NCBI GenBank assembly: GCA_947036575.1
Contig: CAMQSH010000033.1
Span: 1-14,412 of the forward strand
Direction of reading: 5' to 3'
Length of the DNA: 14,412 nt
From: an uncultured Brevinema sp.
GTDB taxonomy: Bacteria > Spirochaetota > Brevinematia > Brevinematales > Brevinemataceae
A model generated the notes under the pieces. That model did not search any database. It was given only the letters and a program-made list of their open reading frames with translations, and had not been told where the DNA came from. The position numbers were made by a program, and so were the translations under genes. Of the stretch, positions 1 to 5,760 are shown piece by piece (the first letter of the stretch is position 1; every line of letters begins with the position of its first letter).

Positions 1-53
1 CTATTATGAGACTTAGAGGTCGATTAGACCAAATTAAGAAAAATTTTAATTAA
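1..53 (+). CDS. 3' end of an unidentified gene (partial)
   Basis: An open frame enters from the left edge in frame 3 and ends at a TAA at 51-53. The visible tail is 16 residues ending in MRLRGRLDQIKKNFN, basic and probably helical. A strong terminator-like hairpin starts 21 bp after the stop, which supports this being the true end of a coding region rather than a chance frame. The fragment is too short to assign a family, and no function is proposed. Confidence 0.5.
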   Translation, partial: IMRLRGRLDQIKKNFN

Positions 54-73
54 AAATTAATTATTTTTATTCT

Positions 74-107
74 AAAAGAGGTAGTTGTAAATACAACTAC
101 CTCTTTT
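74..107 (+). terminator. Rho-independent terminator of the upstream gene
   Basis: This is a perfect inverted repeat with 16-base arms (74-89 and 92-107) and a 2-base centre, so about 14 bp can pair around a 6-base loop. The right arm ends in TTTT followed by AT-rich sequence. It lies just after the stop of the gene entering from the left and before the promoter of the hibernation factor gene. This position fits an intrinsic terminator. Confidence 0.8.
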
Positions 108-135
108 AATTATCTTTCTTCAAAGCTTTTTTATA

Positions 136-164
136 TTGACTTGTAAAAAAAAAAATAGTATAAT
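136..164 (+). promoter_or_regulatory. Sigma-70-type promoter of the hibernation factor gene
   Basis: The -35 box TTGACT (136-141) and the perfect -10 box TATAAT (159-164) are separated by 17 bp, and most of that spacer is an A-tract. The expected transcription start is near 171, leaving a leader of about 37 bases. An AGGAGG ribosome binding site sits at 197-202, 5 bases before the ATG at 208. This is the best promoter in the window and suggests strong housekeeping-sigma transcription. Confidence 0.8.
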
Positions 165-207
165 TAATTAAAGATATAGTTTTCAATTAGAAAACTAGGA
201 GGCACTA

Positions 208-501
208 ATGAATATTATTATTACAGGTCATCACTTTGATTTGACAGATCAAAGTAAAAGTTTTATTACTGATAAAGCTCAAAGTAGATTGCACAATTTT
301 GCAACCCGTTTACATAATGTAACTATAGTAGTTACTCAAGAAAAACTACATATGAAAGCTGAATGCACAGTCACAAGCGATTTTGGTGAGTTTTTTGCCT
401 CTTCCTCTGATGAACATTTAGAAACATCGGTAGAACATACTCTAACAAAAGTACTCACAGAAATCAAAAAAAAGCATGATAAAATTGTTACACATAAGTA
501 A
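208..501 (+). CDS. hpf: Ribosome hibernation-promoting factor, short form (HPF/RaiA family)
   Basis: The 97-residue product is a short-form member of the ribosomal S30AE/HPF family. These proteins bind the 30S decoding and P-site region in starved or cold cells, silencing ribosomes and in some bacteria promoting 100S dimers. The N-terminus (IIITGHHFDLTDQSKSFI) matches the family's opening beta strand and the helix that starts with 'lT..lk.yi'. The acidic and polar middle and the C-terminal helix (about 72-95) complete the beta-alpha-beta-beta-beta-alpha pattern. The length fits the short form without the C-terminal dimerisation domain of the long form. It is a single-gene unit with its own near-consensus promoter and terminator. 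The start is fixed by AGGAGG 5 bases upstream. Whether it acts like HPF or like RaiA/YfiA cannot be told from sequence alone. Confidence 0.88.
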   Translation: MNIIITGHHFDLTDQSKSFITDKAQSRLHNFATRLHNVTIVVTQEKLHMKAECTVTSDFGEFFASSSDEHLETSVEHTLTKVLTEIKKKHDKIVTHK

Positions 502-522
502 AAAATAAAATTAATGTAAAAT

Positions 523-558
523 AAAAAAAACGGAGAGTAAAAACTTTCCGTTTTTTTT
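523..558. terminator. Bidirectional terminator between hpf and ptsH
   Basis: The arms are 523-537 and 544-558 (15 bp with one G-U pair) around a 6-base loop. The hairpin is flanked by eight As on one side and eight Ts on the other, so it reads as an intrinsic terminator on both strands. It lies between two convergent genes, 21 bp after the hpf stop and 15 bp after the ptsH stop, and probably serves both. Confidence 0.85.
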
Positions 559-573
559 ATTTTAATAAATATT

Positions 574-849
574 TTAATCCAACTCTTCTACCATTAACTC
601 TTGCTCTAAATAATCAACAAGTTTGGAAAACACTTCTTCCTCATCTGCTCCATCTACAACCAATTCAATTTGAGTTTGAGGCTCTATACAAAGTAAAATT
701 AAACTCATAATACTAGAAGCATCCGCCTCTTTATCATTATATTTTATAATCACGTGACTACAATAATGACTTACCATCTCTGAAATTTTTGACGATGGAC
801 GAGCATGAATACCGTATTTGTTATTAATATTGATAAATTTTTTAAGCAT
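574..849 (-). CDS. ptsH: Phosphocarrier protein HPr
   Basis: HPr accepts phosphate from enzyme I on a histidine and passes it to sugar-specific EIIA proteins or regulators. The 91-residue product begins MLKKFININNKYGIHARPSS. The catalytic histidine falls exactly at position 15 in the GIHARPSS signature, with Arg17. Ser46, the target of HPr kinase/phosphorylase in many bacteria, is aligned in A-S-S46-I-M-S. Two sites that are usually glycine differ (Cys54 and Gln58). A longer TTG-started frame reaches to 864, but the Shine-Dalgarno AGGAGGG lies inside that extension just before the ATG at 849, so the ATG start is chosen. No enzyme I or HPr kinase gene is adjacent. Without them it is unknown whether this HPr feeds sugar transport or is purely regulatory. 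Confidence 0.92.
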   Translation of the reverse strand: MLKKFININNKYGIHARPSSKISEMVSHYCSHVIIKYNDKEADASSIMSLILLCIEPQTQIELVVDGADEEEVFSKLVDYLEQELMVEELD

Positions 850-880
850 ACTATCCCTCCTCAAATTGTTTAATTAAATA

Positions 881-923
881 ATTATTTTTTATTGATTATT
901 TTTTATTGATTATTTTTTTATTG
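881..923. repeat. Three tandem copies of a 14-bp AT-rich unit
   Basis: The unit ATTATTTTTTATTG occurs at 881-894 and 895-908, and again at 909-923 with one extra T. The array sits between the divergent ptsH and CvpA-like genes, so it lies in the upstream region of both. It could be simple slippage-prone sequence, an A-tract that bends promoter DNA, or a regulator-binding array. The sequence does not decide between these. Confidence 0.75.
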
Positions 924-949
924 TTCCGATAATAAACAGATGATAATAT
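921..949 (+). promoter_or_regulatory. Possible promoter of the CvpA-like gene
   Basis: TTGTTC (921-926) and TAATAT (944-949) are spaced by 17 bp, giving a modest match to a sigma-70 promoter. The start of transcription would fall near 956, leaving a leader of only about 15 bases that just includes the AAGGAG at 956-961. The AT richness of the region makes chance matches likely, so this is tentative. Confidence 0.3.
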
Positions 950-970
950 TTTTAAAAGGAGAAACATCAT

Positions 971-1432
971 ATGAACAATTTTATATTTATTACGATAATT
1001 ATTATAATATTACTATTTTTCTCTATTAAAAACGCCTATCATGTAGGATTTCAAAGATCAATTAAAAATTTATTAAGTTTATTAATCCCCATTATATTAT
1101 CAGGAACAGCCATTAGAATAGGTAGAATCTTATTACCTAATTCCATTAATATTAGTTATTATATTACAGGAATTGGAATGATTCTTTTTTATATTGTTCT
1201 ATCACCAATTATTAAAAAAGTTGCATCAGATCGTTATAGAAAAGTTTCTAAGCTATCTCGTTTATTTGGTGCATGTATTGGTATTTTACAATGTTGGTTA
1301 TTGATTTCTTTTATATTATTTTTTATAAATTTAATGTTTTATCAAAGCTTCCCTGTATTAAGATCATATAATTATATTATATCAATATTAACATTACCGA
1401 TTCGTTTTTTTTGGTTTTTCCCAAATATGTAA
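971..1432 (+). CDS. CvpA-like integral membrane protein
   Basis: The product is a 153-residue, very hydrophobic protein with about four membrane segments (roughly residues 3-19, 28-47, 58-81 and 100-125). Two stretches resemble the CvpA family: a G-F-x-R-x-(I/L)-x-N-L-x-x-L block after the first helix (about 26-37), and an L-S-R-L-F-G-A-x-I-G-I-L-Q block before the last helix (about 94-107). CvpA-family proteins are inner-membrane proteins linked in enterobacteria to colicin V export and envelope stress tolerance; their mechanism is unsettled. Here the family call is by pattern only. AAGGAG (956-961) lies 9 bases before the ATG. The gene appears to stand alone, divergent from ptsH, with a structured element starting just past its stop. 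Confidence 0.5.
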   Translation: MNNFIFITIIIIILLFFSIKNAYHVGFQRSIKNLLSLLIPIILSGTAIRIGRILLPNSINISYYITGIGMILFYIVLSPIIKKVASDRYRKVSKLSRLFGACIGILQCWLLISFILFFINLMFYQSFPVLRSYNYIISILTLPIRFFWFFPNM

Positions 1433-1438
1433 ATTAAA

Positions 1439-1597
1439 TTAAGGTTACGTAAGGCAAAACATGTGGGGTCTACACCTTATTCTGAAGGGACAATATCTAT
1501 AATGAAAATGCTTCTTAATTATTTAAGAAACGTGAGTTGTAGTGAGAAACTTATTATTATTTTTAAGGACCCACACAAACGCCTTACGTAATTTTAA
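1439..1597 (+). ncRNA. Candidate structured RNA (6S-like architecture) or small inverted-repeat element
   Basis: A long-range inverted repeat brackets this segment: a perfect 11-bp arm pair (1445-1455 with 1581-1591), extended outward by 6 more pairs including two G-U (1439-1444 with 1592-1597). Inside, 1462-1467 pairs with 1570-1575 (6 GC-rich bp). At the apex, 1512-1518 pairs with 1523-1529 around a TTAT loop. Between the second stem and the apex lies a large, mostly unpaired bubble. A closing stem, internal loop, second stem, wide bubble and apical hairpin over about 150 bases is the layout of 6S RNA, but I see no diagnostic 6S sequence. A weak promoter (TTGGTT 1411-1416, 17 bp, TTAAAT 1434-1439) would start near the first stem. 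The strand is inferred. A small inverted-repeat mobile element is the main alternative. Confidence 0.35.
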
Positions 1598-1855
1598 ATT
1601 ATTAGACACCTTTCATTCAAATATTCTCTTAGATTCCTATTTTTAAGAATTATCTCTACTTTGTCAACTATATTTTGTACTTGATCTAAAATCACACAAA
1701 TATCTATTTTTATGAGTTTTCATAAAAATAGAATATTAATTTGTTTAAATCATAAAGGAAAAAACATATTATAAATACTAGTATCTATAATCTTATATAT
1801 CATTTTACATATATTTTTAAAAATATGCAAATTATATTTTACGAAAGCCTTAGAA
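1598..1855. other. AT-rich gene-free stretch
   Basis: I see no coding frame with a usable ribosome binding site here on either strand. The only structures are the hairpin at 1703-1732 and a 10-bp palindrome ATACTAGTAT at 1775-1784. An ATG at 1825 opens a frame that runs in phase into the DUF4340 gene, but it lies upstream of that gene's promoter and lacks a Shine-Dalgarno sequence, so the segment is treated as non-coding. Confidence 0.6.
1703..1732. other. Perfect AT-rich hairpin
   Basis: A 13-bp perfect stem (1703-1715 with 1720-1732) closes a 4-base loop (GTTT). Its stem is nearly all A-T and no clear T-run follows on either strand, so it is a poor intrinsic terminator. It could be a remnant terminator for transcripts from the left, or a protein-binding palindrome about 120 bp upstream of the next promoter. 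Its role is not determined. Confidence 0.45.
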
Positions 1856-1884
1856 TTGACGAATTATTAATTACATACTACAAT
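1856..1884 (+). promoter_or_regulatory. Sigma-70-type promoter of the DUF4340/PAS unit
   Basis: TTGACG (1856-1861) and TACAAT (1879-1884) are spaced by exactly 17 bp, with five of six matches in each box. Transcription would start near 1891, about 21 bases before the ATG at 1912. This placement rules out the in-frame ATG at 1825 as the translation start from this promoter. Confidence 0.7.
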
Positions 1885-1911
1885 GATAGTATAAAAATAT
1901 TTGGAGAAACA

Positions 1912-2871
1912 ATGAAAAAACAATTATTAATTTCTGGCATTTTATTAGTTGCTGGTTGGGGAATTTTCACCTTTATTGACCAAAAAAAAGTGCGTTCAAA
2001 AGATTCTGTCATTAAATTACCTTGGTCTGATATCAGAAAAGATAAATTTTCAGCACTTACTACAACTATTTATAAAAAAAATAACAGTGTACAATATACA
2101 CTCACTAGAGATCAAGGTTCTTGGATTATTACAGACCCTATTAATATTGCTGTTTTACCTGAAAAAGCTACTTTATTAGTCAATGGACTTCTTACCCTTA
2201 CTCCTTCACAAGTATTAACAAATATTAATAACTCTGAATTAAGTGCTTATGGGCTTGACTCTCCTCAAATAAAAGTCACAGGAAATTTTGATAATACTAC
2301 TTATGGATTTATTGTAGGACAAAAAACACCTGTAGGTGATCAGCTTTATATTGCTGATATAAATAGTTCTAATACTGTATACCTTATTAATGATACTGCT
2401 ATAGAACCCTTTCTTCAAGGTATTTCTTCTATTATTGACAACAGATTTCTTACAGAATCAACAGATGATATCGTCTCTATTAAGTTCAAAAATGTACAAC
2501 AAGAAGTCATAGAATTAACAAATGATAATTCTTTTTGGGTACAAACACTCCCCGAAGTAAATCGTAATGTTGATTGGGGAACAAAGAACTTTTTATTAAG
2601 TCTTAAAAATATATCTTTTGATAAGGATTCTTTTAGTTTTGATGTTAATGACACGATCTTACAAAGTCTAGGAATTAATAAAAATGTTTCTCCTATGATA
2701 ATACTATTATTCAAAAGTGGAGAGTACTCAGAGCTTTATATAGGTGCCAAAACAGCCGAAGAAAAATATCCTATTTATATTTCTAAACAAAATATCATTG
2801 CTTATATTGATCCTTTAATGATGCAAAGTGTTTTTAATATATCAGCACAAGATTTAAGTACTCGCAAATAA
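1912..2871 (+). CDS. Membrane-anchored DUF4340-domain protein
   Basis: The 319-residue product has an N-terminal signal-anchor (about residues 4-21, after MKKQ) and a long extracytoplasmic part. The DUF4340 pattern is clear: S-W-I-I-T-D-P at 70-76, then Y-G-L-D-S-P at 113-118, then I-V-G-x-K-T-P-x-G-D-x-L-Y at 134-146, and a degenerate second copy of this layout (F-W-V around 208 and L-Y-I-G at 275-278). The domain's function is unknown. Elsewhere such proteins are often encoded beside GldG-like ABC-2 transporter subunits, which are absent here. The frame is open from an ATG at 1825, but GGAG at 1903-1906 lies 5 bases before the ATG at 1912 and the promoter lies between the two, so the shorter form is preferred. 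The next gene begins 2 bp after the stop, suggesting a coupled pair. Confidence 0.75.
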   Translation: MKKQLLISGILLVAGWGIFTFIDQKKVRSKDSVIKLPWSDIRKDKFSALTTTIYKKNNSVQYTLTRDQGSWIITDPINIAVLPEKATLLVNGLLTLTPSQVLTNINNSELSAYGLDSPQIKVTGNFDNTTYGFIVGQKTPVGDQLYIADINSSNTVYLINDTAIEPFLQGISSIIDNRFLTESTDDIVSIKFKNVQQEVIELTNDNSFWVQTLPEVNRNVDWGTKNFLLSLKNISFDKDSFSFDVNDTILQSLGINKNVSPMIILLFKSGEYSELYIGAKTAEEKYPIYISKQNIIAYIDPLMMQSVFNISAQDLSTRK

Positions 2872-2873
2872 TA

Positions 2874-3467
2874 ATGAAAAAATTACATAAAATTTATCAA
2901 CTATTTTTAGAATATTCCTATATCAATGCCTGCTTGGTTTTTGAAGATCAAAACTTTCAAGGAATTCTTTTAAAAAAAGATTTAGAAAGGAAGCTATCTG
3001 ATAATGACGACTGTATCTTGGATCATATTATAAAGATCCCTTTAGAAAATTTAGAAGATATTCTCTTTAATGAAGCTCCTTCTATCAGAATGAAAATCCC
3101 TTATATTAATAGTAGTAGTAAAATTCTAGGAGTCTTATTATACGATGAATTTGTTTCTGAATTTTTCCCTTTAGATTTTACAACAAGACTTTCCTTACAA
3201 GAAGTTTTTACCTATTATGAAAATCCTATCATTATACTAAATCAATTTAAAACGATATTATATATGAATAATGCAGGGCGAGAATTATTATCAGAAAAAG
3301 TTTTGGGTATAAAAATCTGTGACGCTTTATTAGCTTTTCAAATTGGCCATGAGGGTGAACAAATGACTATCACACGTCAAGAAGAGCATTGGTCTCTCAT
3401 TATTTCTAGATCTCAAACTCCTCATGCTTCTTATTATATTTATCAATTTATTCCTTATTCAAGATAA
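2874..3467 (+). CDS. Small CBS-like plus PAS-like domain protein of unknown function
   Basis: The product is a soluble 197-residue protein. The first half (about 12-98) has the feel of paired CBS units: V-F-E-D-Q-x-F-Q-G-I-L-L-K-K-D-L at 22-37 and I-L-G-V-L-L-Y-D-E-F at 84-93. These match the 'v.d.....Gil...dl' strand-helix signature that often binds adenine nucleotides. The second half (about 108-195) resembles a PAS sensor fold: P-I-I-I-L-N at 118-123, I-L-Y-M-N-N-A-G-R-E-L-L at 128-139, and closing beta strands. No histidine kinase, cyclase, helix-turn-helix or membrane segment is present, so any signal output must go through a partner. It starts 2 bp after the DUF4340 stop with no good ribosome binding site, so translation is probably coupled. 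Both domain calls rest on sequence pattern only. Confidence 0.6.
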   Translation: MKKLHKIYQLFLEYSYINACLVFEDQNFQGILLKKDLERKLSDNDDCILDHIIKIPLENLEDILFNEAPSIRMKIPYINSSSKILGVLLYDEFVSEFFPLDFTTRLSLQEVFTYYENPIIILNQFKTILYMNNAGRELLSEKVLGIKICDALLAFQIGHEGEQMTITRQEEHWSLIISRSQTPHASYYIYQFIPYSR

Positions 3468-3485
3468 TATATTATATTCAACAAT

Positions 3486-3518
3486 AAAAACACCCTAGCT
3501 ATAAACTAGGGTGTTTTT
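3486..3518. terminator. Bidirectional terminator between the PAS gene and rseP
   Basis: Arms of 13 bases (3486-3498 and 3506-3518) pair perfectly around a 7-base loop, with a GC-rich core (CACCCTAG) flanked by As on the left and Ts on the right. It lies 18 bp after the plus-strand PAS gene and 20 bp after the minus-strand rseP stop, so it can end both converging transcripts. Confidence 0.88.
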
Positions 3519-3538
3519 TAGATTTTTATAATTAAAAA

Positions 3539-4927
3539 TTAATCTTTTGTTTGTTCTACTACAGGAGCCTTATTGAAAAATAGAGTTTTTACATCATTAA
3601 ATAAAACAAATACTGCCATCGTAAGTAATAAAATTATACCCAATTGCTCTATACCAGTAATAACTTTTTCTACTTTTGTATTGTTCTTAAAAATAGAACG
3701 TGCTATTTGAAGAATAAGTACTCCTCCATCCAATCCTGGAAAAGGAAGCATATTGAAAGTCGCTAAAGCAAGACTCAACATCACCATAAATTTAACTAAT
3801 AAAGCAATATCAAATGTTTTTGCAATATCACCAGTAATAGAAACAATACGAACAGGACCTGAAAGATTTTCTTTTACATTTACTTTACCAGAAAATAGTT
3901 TAACTAATGAAGAGCCTATTTGAGATAAAGTGCTTGAAATATTATCAGCAGCCATTCCAAAAGTAGTAAAAATATTACTTGATTTACGAAGAACTTCAAC
4001 TTTAGTAGGAAATTCTGAACGAATACCTATAGTCCAAGCTCCATCAGTTTGAGTAGGAGTAATAGAAATATTATTTGTTACTTTATCTTGTAATACAAGC
4101 AAAGAAACTGTCTTTCCTAAGCTTACTACGTCTACTAACTGATAAAAAAATTGTATAGGATTTCCATTAATTGCTAAAATTTGATCTTGAGCTTTGAGTC
4201 CTATTTGTTCTGCTGGAGAATTTACTAATACTTCACTAATAATGGCAGGAGATATTGGACTAACACCTATAAGATCTAAACCTGTTGATTTATCAGGAAT
4301 AGTATCTACACTAATAGTATTGGTAGTATTATTTCTAACATAGGTAATATTTTCAGTAGTAGAAGTTGAAATGGAAAGTGCCAAAGGAATCTCTAAAAAA
4401 TGCTCTACTTTTTCTTCGTTAATAGCAATAATAGCATCACCATTCCTTAAACCAGCTTTGTAAGCAGGAGATTCAACAATACTTTGATCTACAGGCGATG
4501 TTATTGTTTGAGGAACAGCTACTTGGTTGGAAAGCTGATATTCTTTGAAACCAATACCAAACATCATAACCATTACTAAATAAGCAAAAACAACATTAAA
4601 AAGACTTCCACCTATAACGGTTAACAAACGAGCCCATAAAGGACTATTCATTAAAGCTCTAGGATCAGGGTCGTCTTTATCGCCATTTTCTTCATCTCCA
4701 AAGCCACAAAATCCACCAAAAGGAAGACGTCCAATTTGATAATATGTTTCTCCATATTGGAAACCCCATACTGCTTTTCCCATCCCTATAGAAAAGACAT
4801 CCACTCTAATCCCAGACCATTTTGCCATGAGAAGGTGTCCTGCCTCATGAACAGCAATAAGAATACTCAATACTAATATTGCAACAACAATACCAAAGAT
4901 ATTCATCAATAATTCTGCACCAAACAT
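3539..4927 (-). CDS. rseP: Site-2 intramembrane zinc metalloprotease, RseP family
   Basis: This is an S2P-family protease (M50B), which cuts transmembrane helices of anti-sigma factors and leftover signal peptides. The 462-residue product shows the zinc site H-E-A-G-H at 27-31 in the first membrane helix. It also has two PDZ domains (about 135-210 and 215-295, with S-P-A-x-x-A-G-L at 153-160 and S-P-A-x-x-x-G-L at 237-244). The third metal ligand is Asp400 in N-x-L-P-F-P-G-L-D-G-G at 392-402, followed by a last membrane segment (about 424-445). Length and two-PDZ layout match E. coli RseP. AGGA lies about 7 bases before the ATG at 4927. It follows rlmB by 26 bp and is the last gene of the minus-strand unit. 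No sigma-E or RseA-like gene is present here, so its substrate is unknown. Confidence 0.93.
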   Translation of the reverse strand: MFGAELLMNIFGIVVAILVLSILIAVHEAGHLLMAKWSGIRVDVFSIGMGKAVWGFQYGETYYQIGRLPFGGFCGFGDEENGDKDDPDPRALMNSPLWARLLTVIGGSLFNVVFAYLVMVMMFGIGFKEYQLSNQVAVPQTITSPVDQSIVESPAYKAGLRNGDAIIAINEEKVEHFLEIPLALSISTSTTENITYVRNNTTNTISVDTIPDKSTGLDLIGVSPISPAIISEVLVNSPAEQIGLKAQDQILAINGNPIQFFYQLVDVVSLGKTVSLLVLQDKVTNNISITPTQTDGAWTIGIRSEFPTKVEVLRKSSNIFTTFGMAADNISSTLSQIGSSLVKLFSGKVNVKENLSGPVRIVSITGDIAKTFDIALLVKFMVMLSLALATFNMLPFPGLDGGVLILQIARSIFKNNTKVEKVITGIEQLGIILLLTMAVFVLFNDVKTLFFNKAPVVEQTKD

Positions 4928-4953
4928 TTTTCTTCCTTATTATTTATATTTAT

Positions 4954-5682
4954 TTATATTTTTAAAGCATCTTGCCATAAAGAGTTCATCGCTAATGCTG
5001 CCGCTACAGAAACATTAAAAGAATCTAATTTTTTTGTTGAAGGTAATGCTACTCTATGCGTACACAAAGTTTTAATCCCTTTACGAATTCCTTCTCTTTC
5101 TGATCCTATAATAATTGCTATTTTTTCGCCTTGAGGCTGAAAAGTATATACAGATTCTTTTGATTCACCAGCTAAGGCTAAGACTTCAAAGCCTTCGGCT
5201 TTCATATGATCAATTTCTGTTTTGAGATTATCTACATAAGCTACTTGAGTTTTATAAATCGCCCCAGCTGAAGCTTTGATTGTTTGAGGTGTAATACGAG
5301 CTGCATTATCTTTAGGTAATAAAACAAGATCCGCCCCTAGTAATAGAGCTGATCTTATAATTGCTCCTAAGTTACCTGTATCTGTAACACCATCAAGCAA
5401 TAATACTCTACTAATATTACTATAATCAGCTTTATATTCTAGGTCTTCTGTAACAATATTCTCAGGAAGCACCATATCAGCTGCAATACCTTGATGTTTT
5501 TGAGTTCCAGCGATTTTATCCAGTTCTCTTTCTACAACAAATTTCACAGGAATATTTTTTTCCCTTAGCATTCTTTTTAGTCCAGGGTATTTGTCTCCCT
5601 TTTCTTCATCTATCCATACTTGACTCAATTGAAGAGATTCTAATAAGGCCTCTTCAATGGAATTTCTTCCGTATACAACCAT
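4954..5682 (-). CDS. rlmB: 23S rRNA (guanosine-2'-O-)-methyltransferase, RlmB/TrmH family
   Basis: The product is a SPOUT-class methyltransferase that methylates a ribose in 23S rRNA (Gm2251 in E. coli) using S-adenosylmethionine. The 242-residue product has the short N-terminal RNA-binding domain (G-R-N-S-I-E-E-A-L near the start and T-Q-K-H-Q-G-I-A at 60-67). The three TrmH motifs follow: D-G-V-T-D-T-G-N-L-G-A-I-I-R (97-110, with Asn104 and Arg110), I-I-G-S-E-R-E-G-I (191-199, with Glu195) and L-P-S-T-x-K-L-D-S-F-N-V-S-V-A (213-227). AAAGGG lies about 9 bases before the ATG. It sits 26 bp upstream of rseP and is separated from ackA by a long hairpin. The exact target base is inferred from the family, since related TrmH proteins modify other sites. 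Confidence 0.88.
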   Translation of the reverse strand: MVVYGRNSIEEALLESLQLSQVWIDEEKGDKYPGLKRMLREKNIPVKFVVERELDKIAGTQKHQGIAADMVLPENIVTEDLEYKADYSNISRVLLLDGVTDTGNLGAIIRSALLLGADLVLLPKDNAARITPQTIKASAGAIYKTQVAYVDNLKTEIDHMKAEGFEVLALAGESKESVYTFQPQGEKIAIIIGSEREGIRKGIKTLCTHRVALPSTKKLDSFNVSVAAALAMNSLWQDALKI

Positions 5683-5698
5683 TTTTTTTGCCCTTTCA

Positions 5699-5753
5699 AT
5701 ACATAAAAATACTAAGATTATCTTTTAAAGACAATCTTAGTGTTTTTATGTAT
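5699..5753 (-). terminator. Long hairpin after ackA, probable terminator or attenuator
   Basis: Arms of 21 bases (5699-5719 and 5733-5753) pair with a single G-U around a 13-base loop. On the minus strand the hairpin begins 7 bases after the ackA stop. Its downstream arm contains an ATTTTT run, which fits intrinsic termination of the ackA transcript. The end of the hairpin lies only 16 bp before the rlmB start. Either rlmB depends on readthrough, or its promoter overlaps the hairpin: on the minus strand TTGTCT and TATTTT (5706-5711) occur with a 17-bp spacer. Confidence 0.7.
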
Positions 5754-5760
5754 ATATTAT

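Noticed and set aside
850..864. N-terminal extension of HPr starting at a TTG
   Set aside because: The extension encodes the Shine-Dalgarno sequence AGGAGGG of the ATG at 849, and only the ATG start puts the catalytic histidine at position 15.
1439..1597. tRNA, tmRNA, SRP RNA, RNase P RNA or a common riboswitch
   Set aside because: I found no cloverleaf and none of the conserved core motifs of these RNAs, and the next gene starts over 300 bp away with its own promoter, which argues against a leader riboswitch.
1825..1911. Longer start for the DUF4340 protein at the ATG at 1825
   Set aside because: It has no ribosome binding site, lies upstream of the promoter at 1856-1884, and would place 29 polar residues ahead of a typical MKK signal-anchor.
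1949..2179. Overlapping plus-strand open frame inside the DUF4340 gene
   Set aside because: It is an alternative frame of a recognised gene, with low-complexity Leu/Ile/Lys-rich translation typical of AT-rich DNA and no family resemblance.
2415..2714. Antisense open frame within the DUF4340 gene
   Set aside because: It has no ribosome binding site or recognisable domain, and lies fully inside a gene with family similarity on the other strand.
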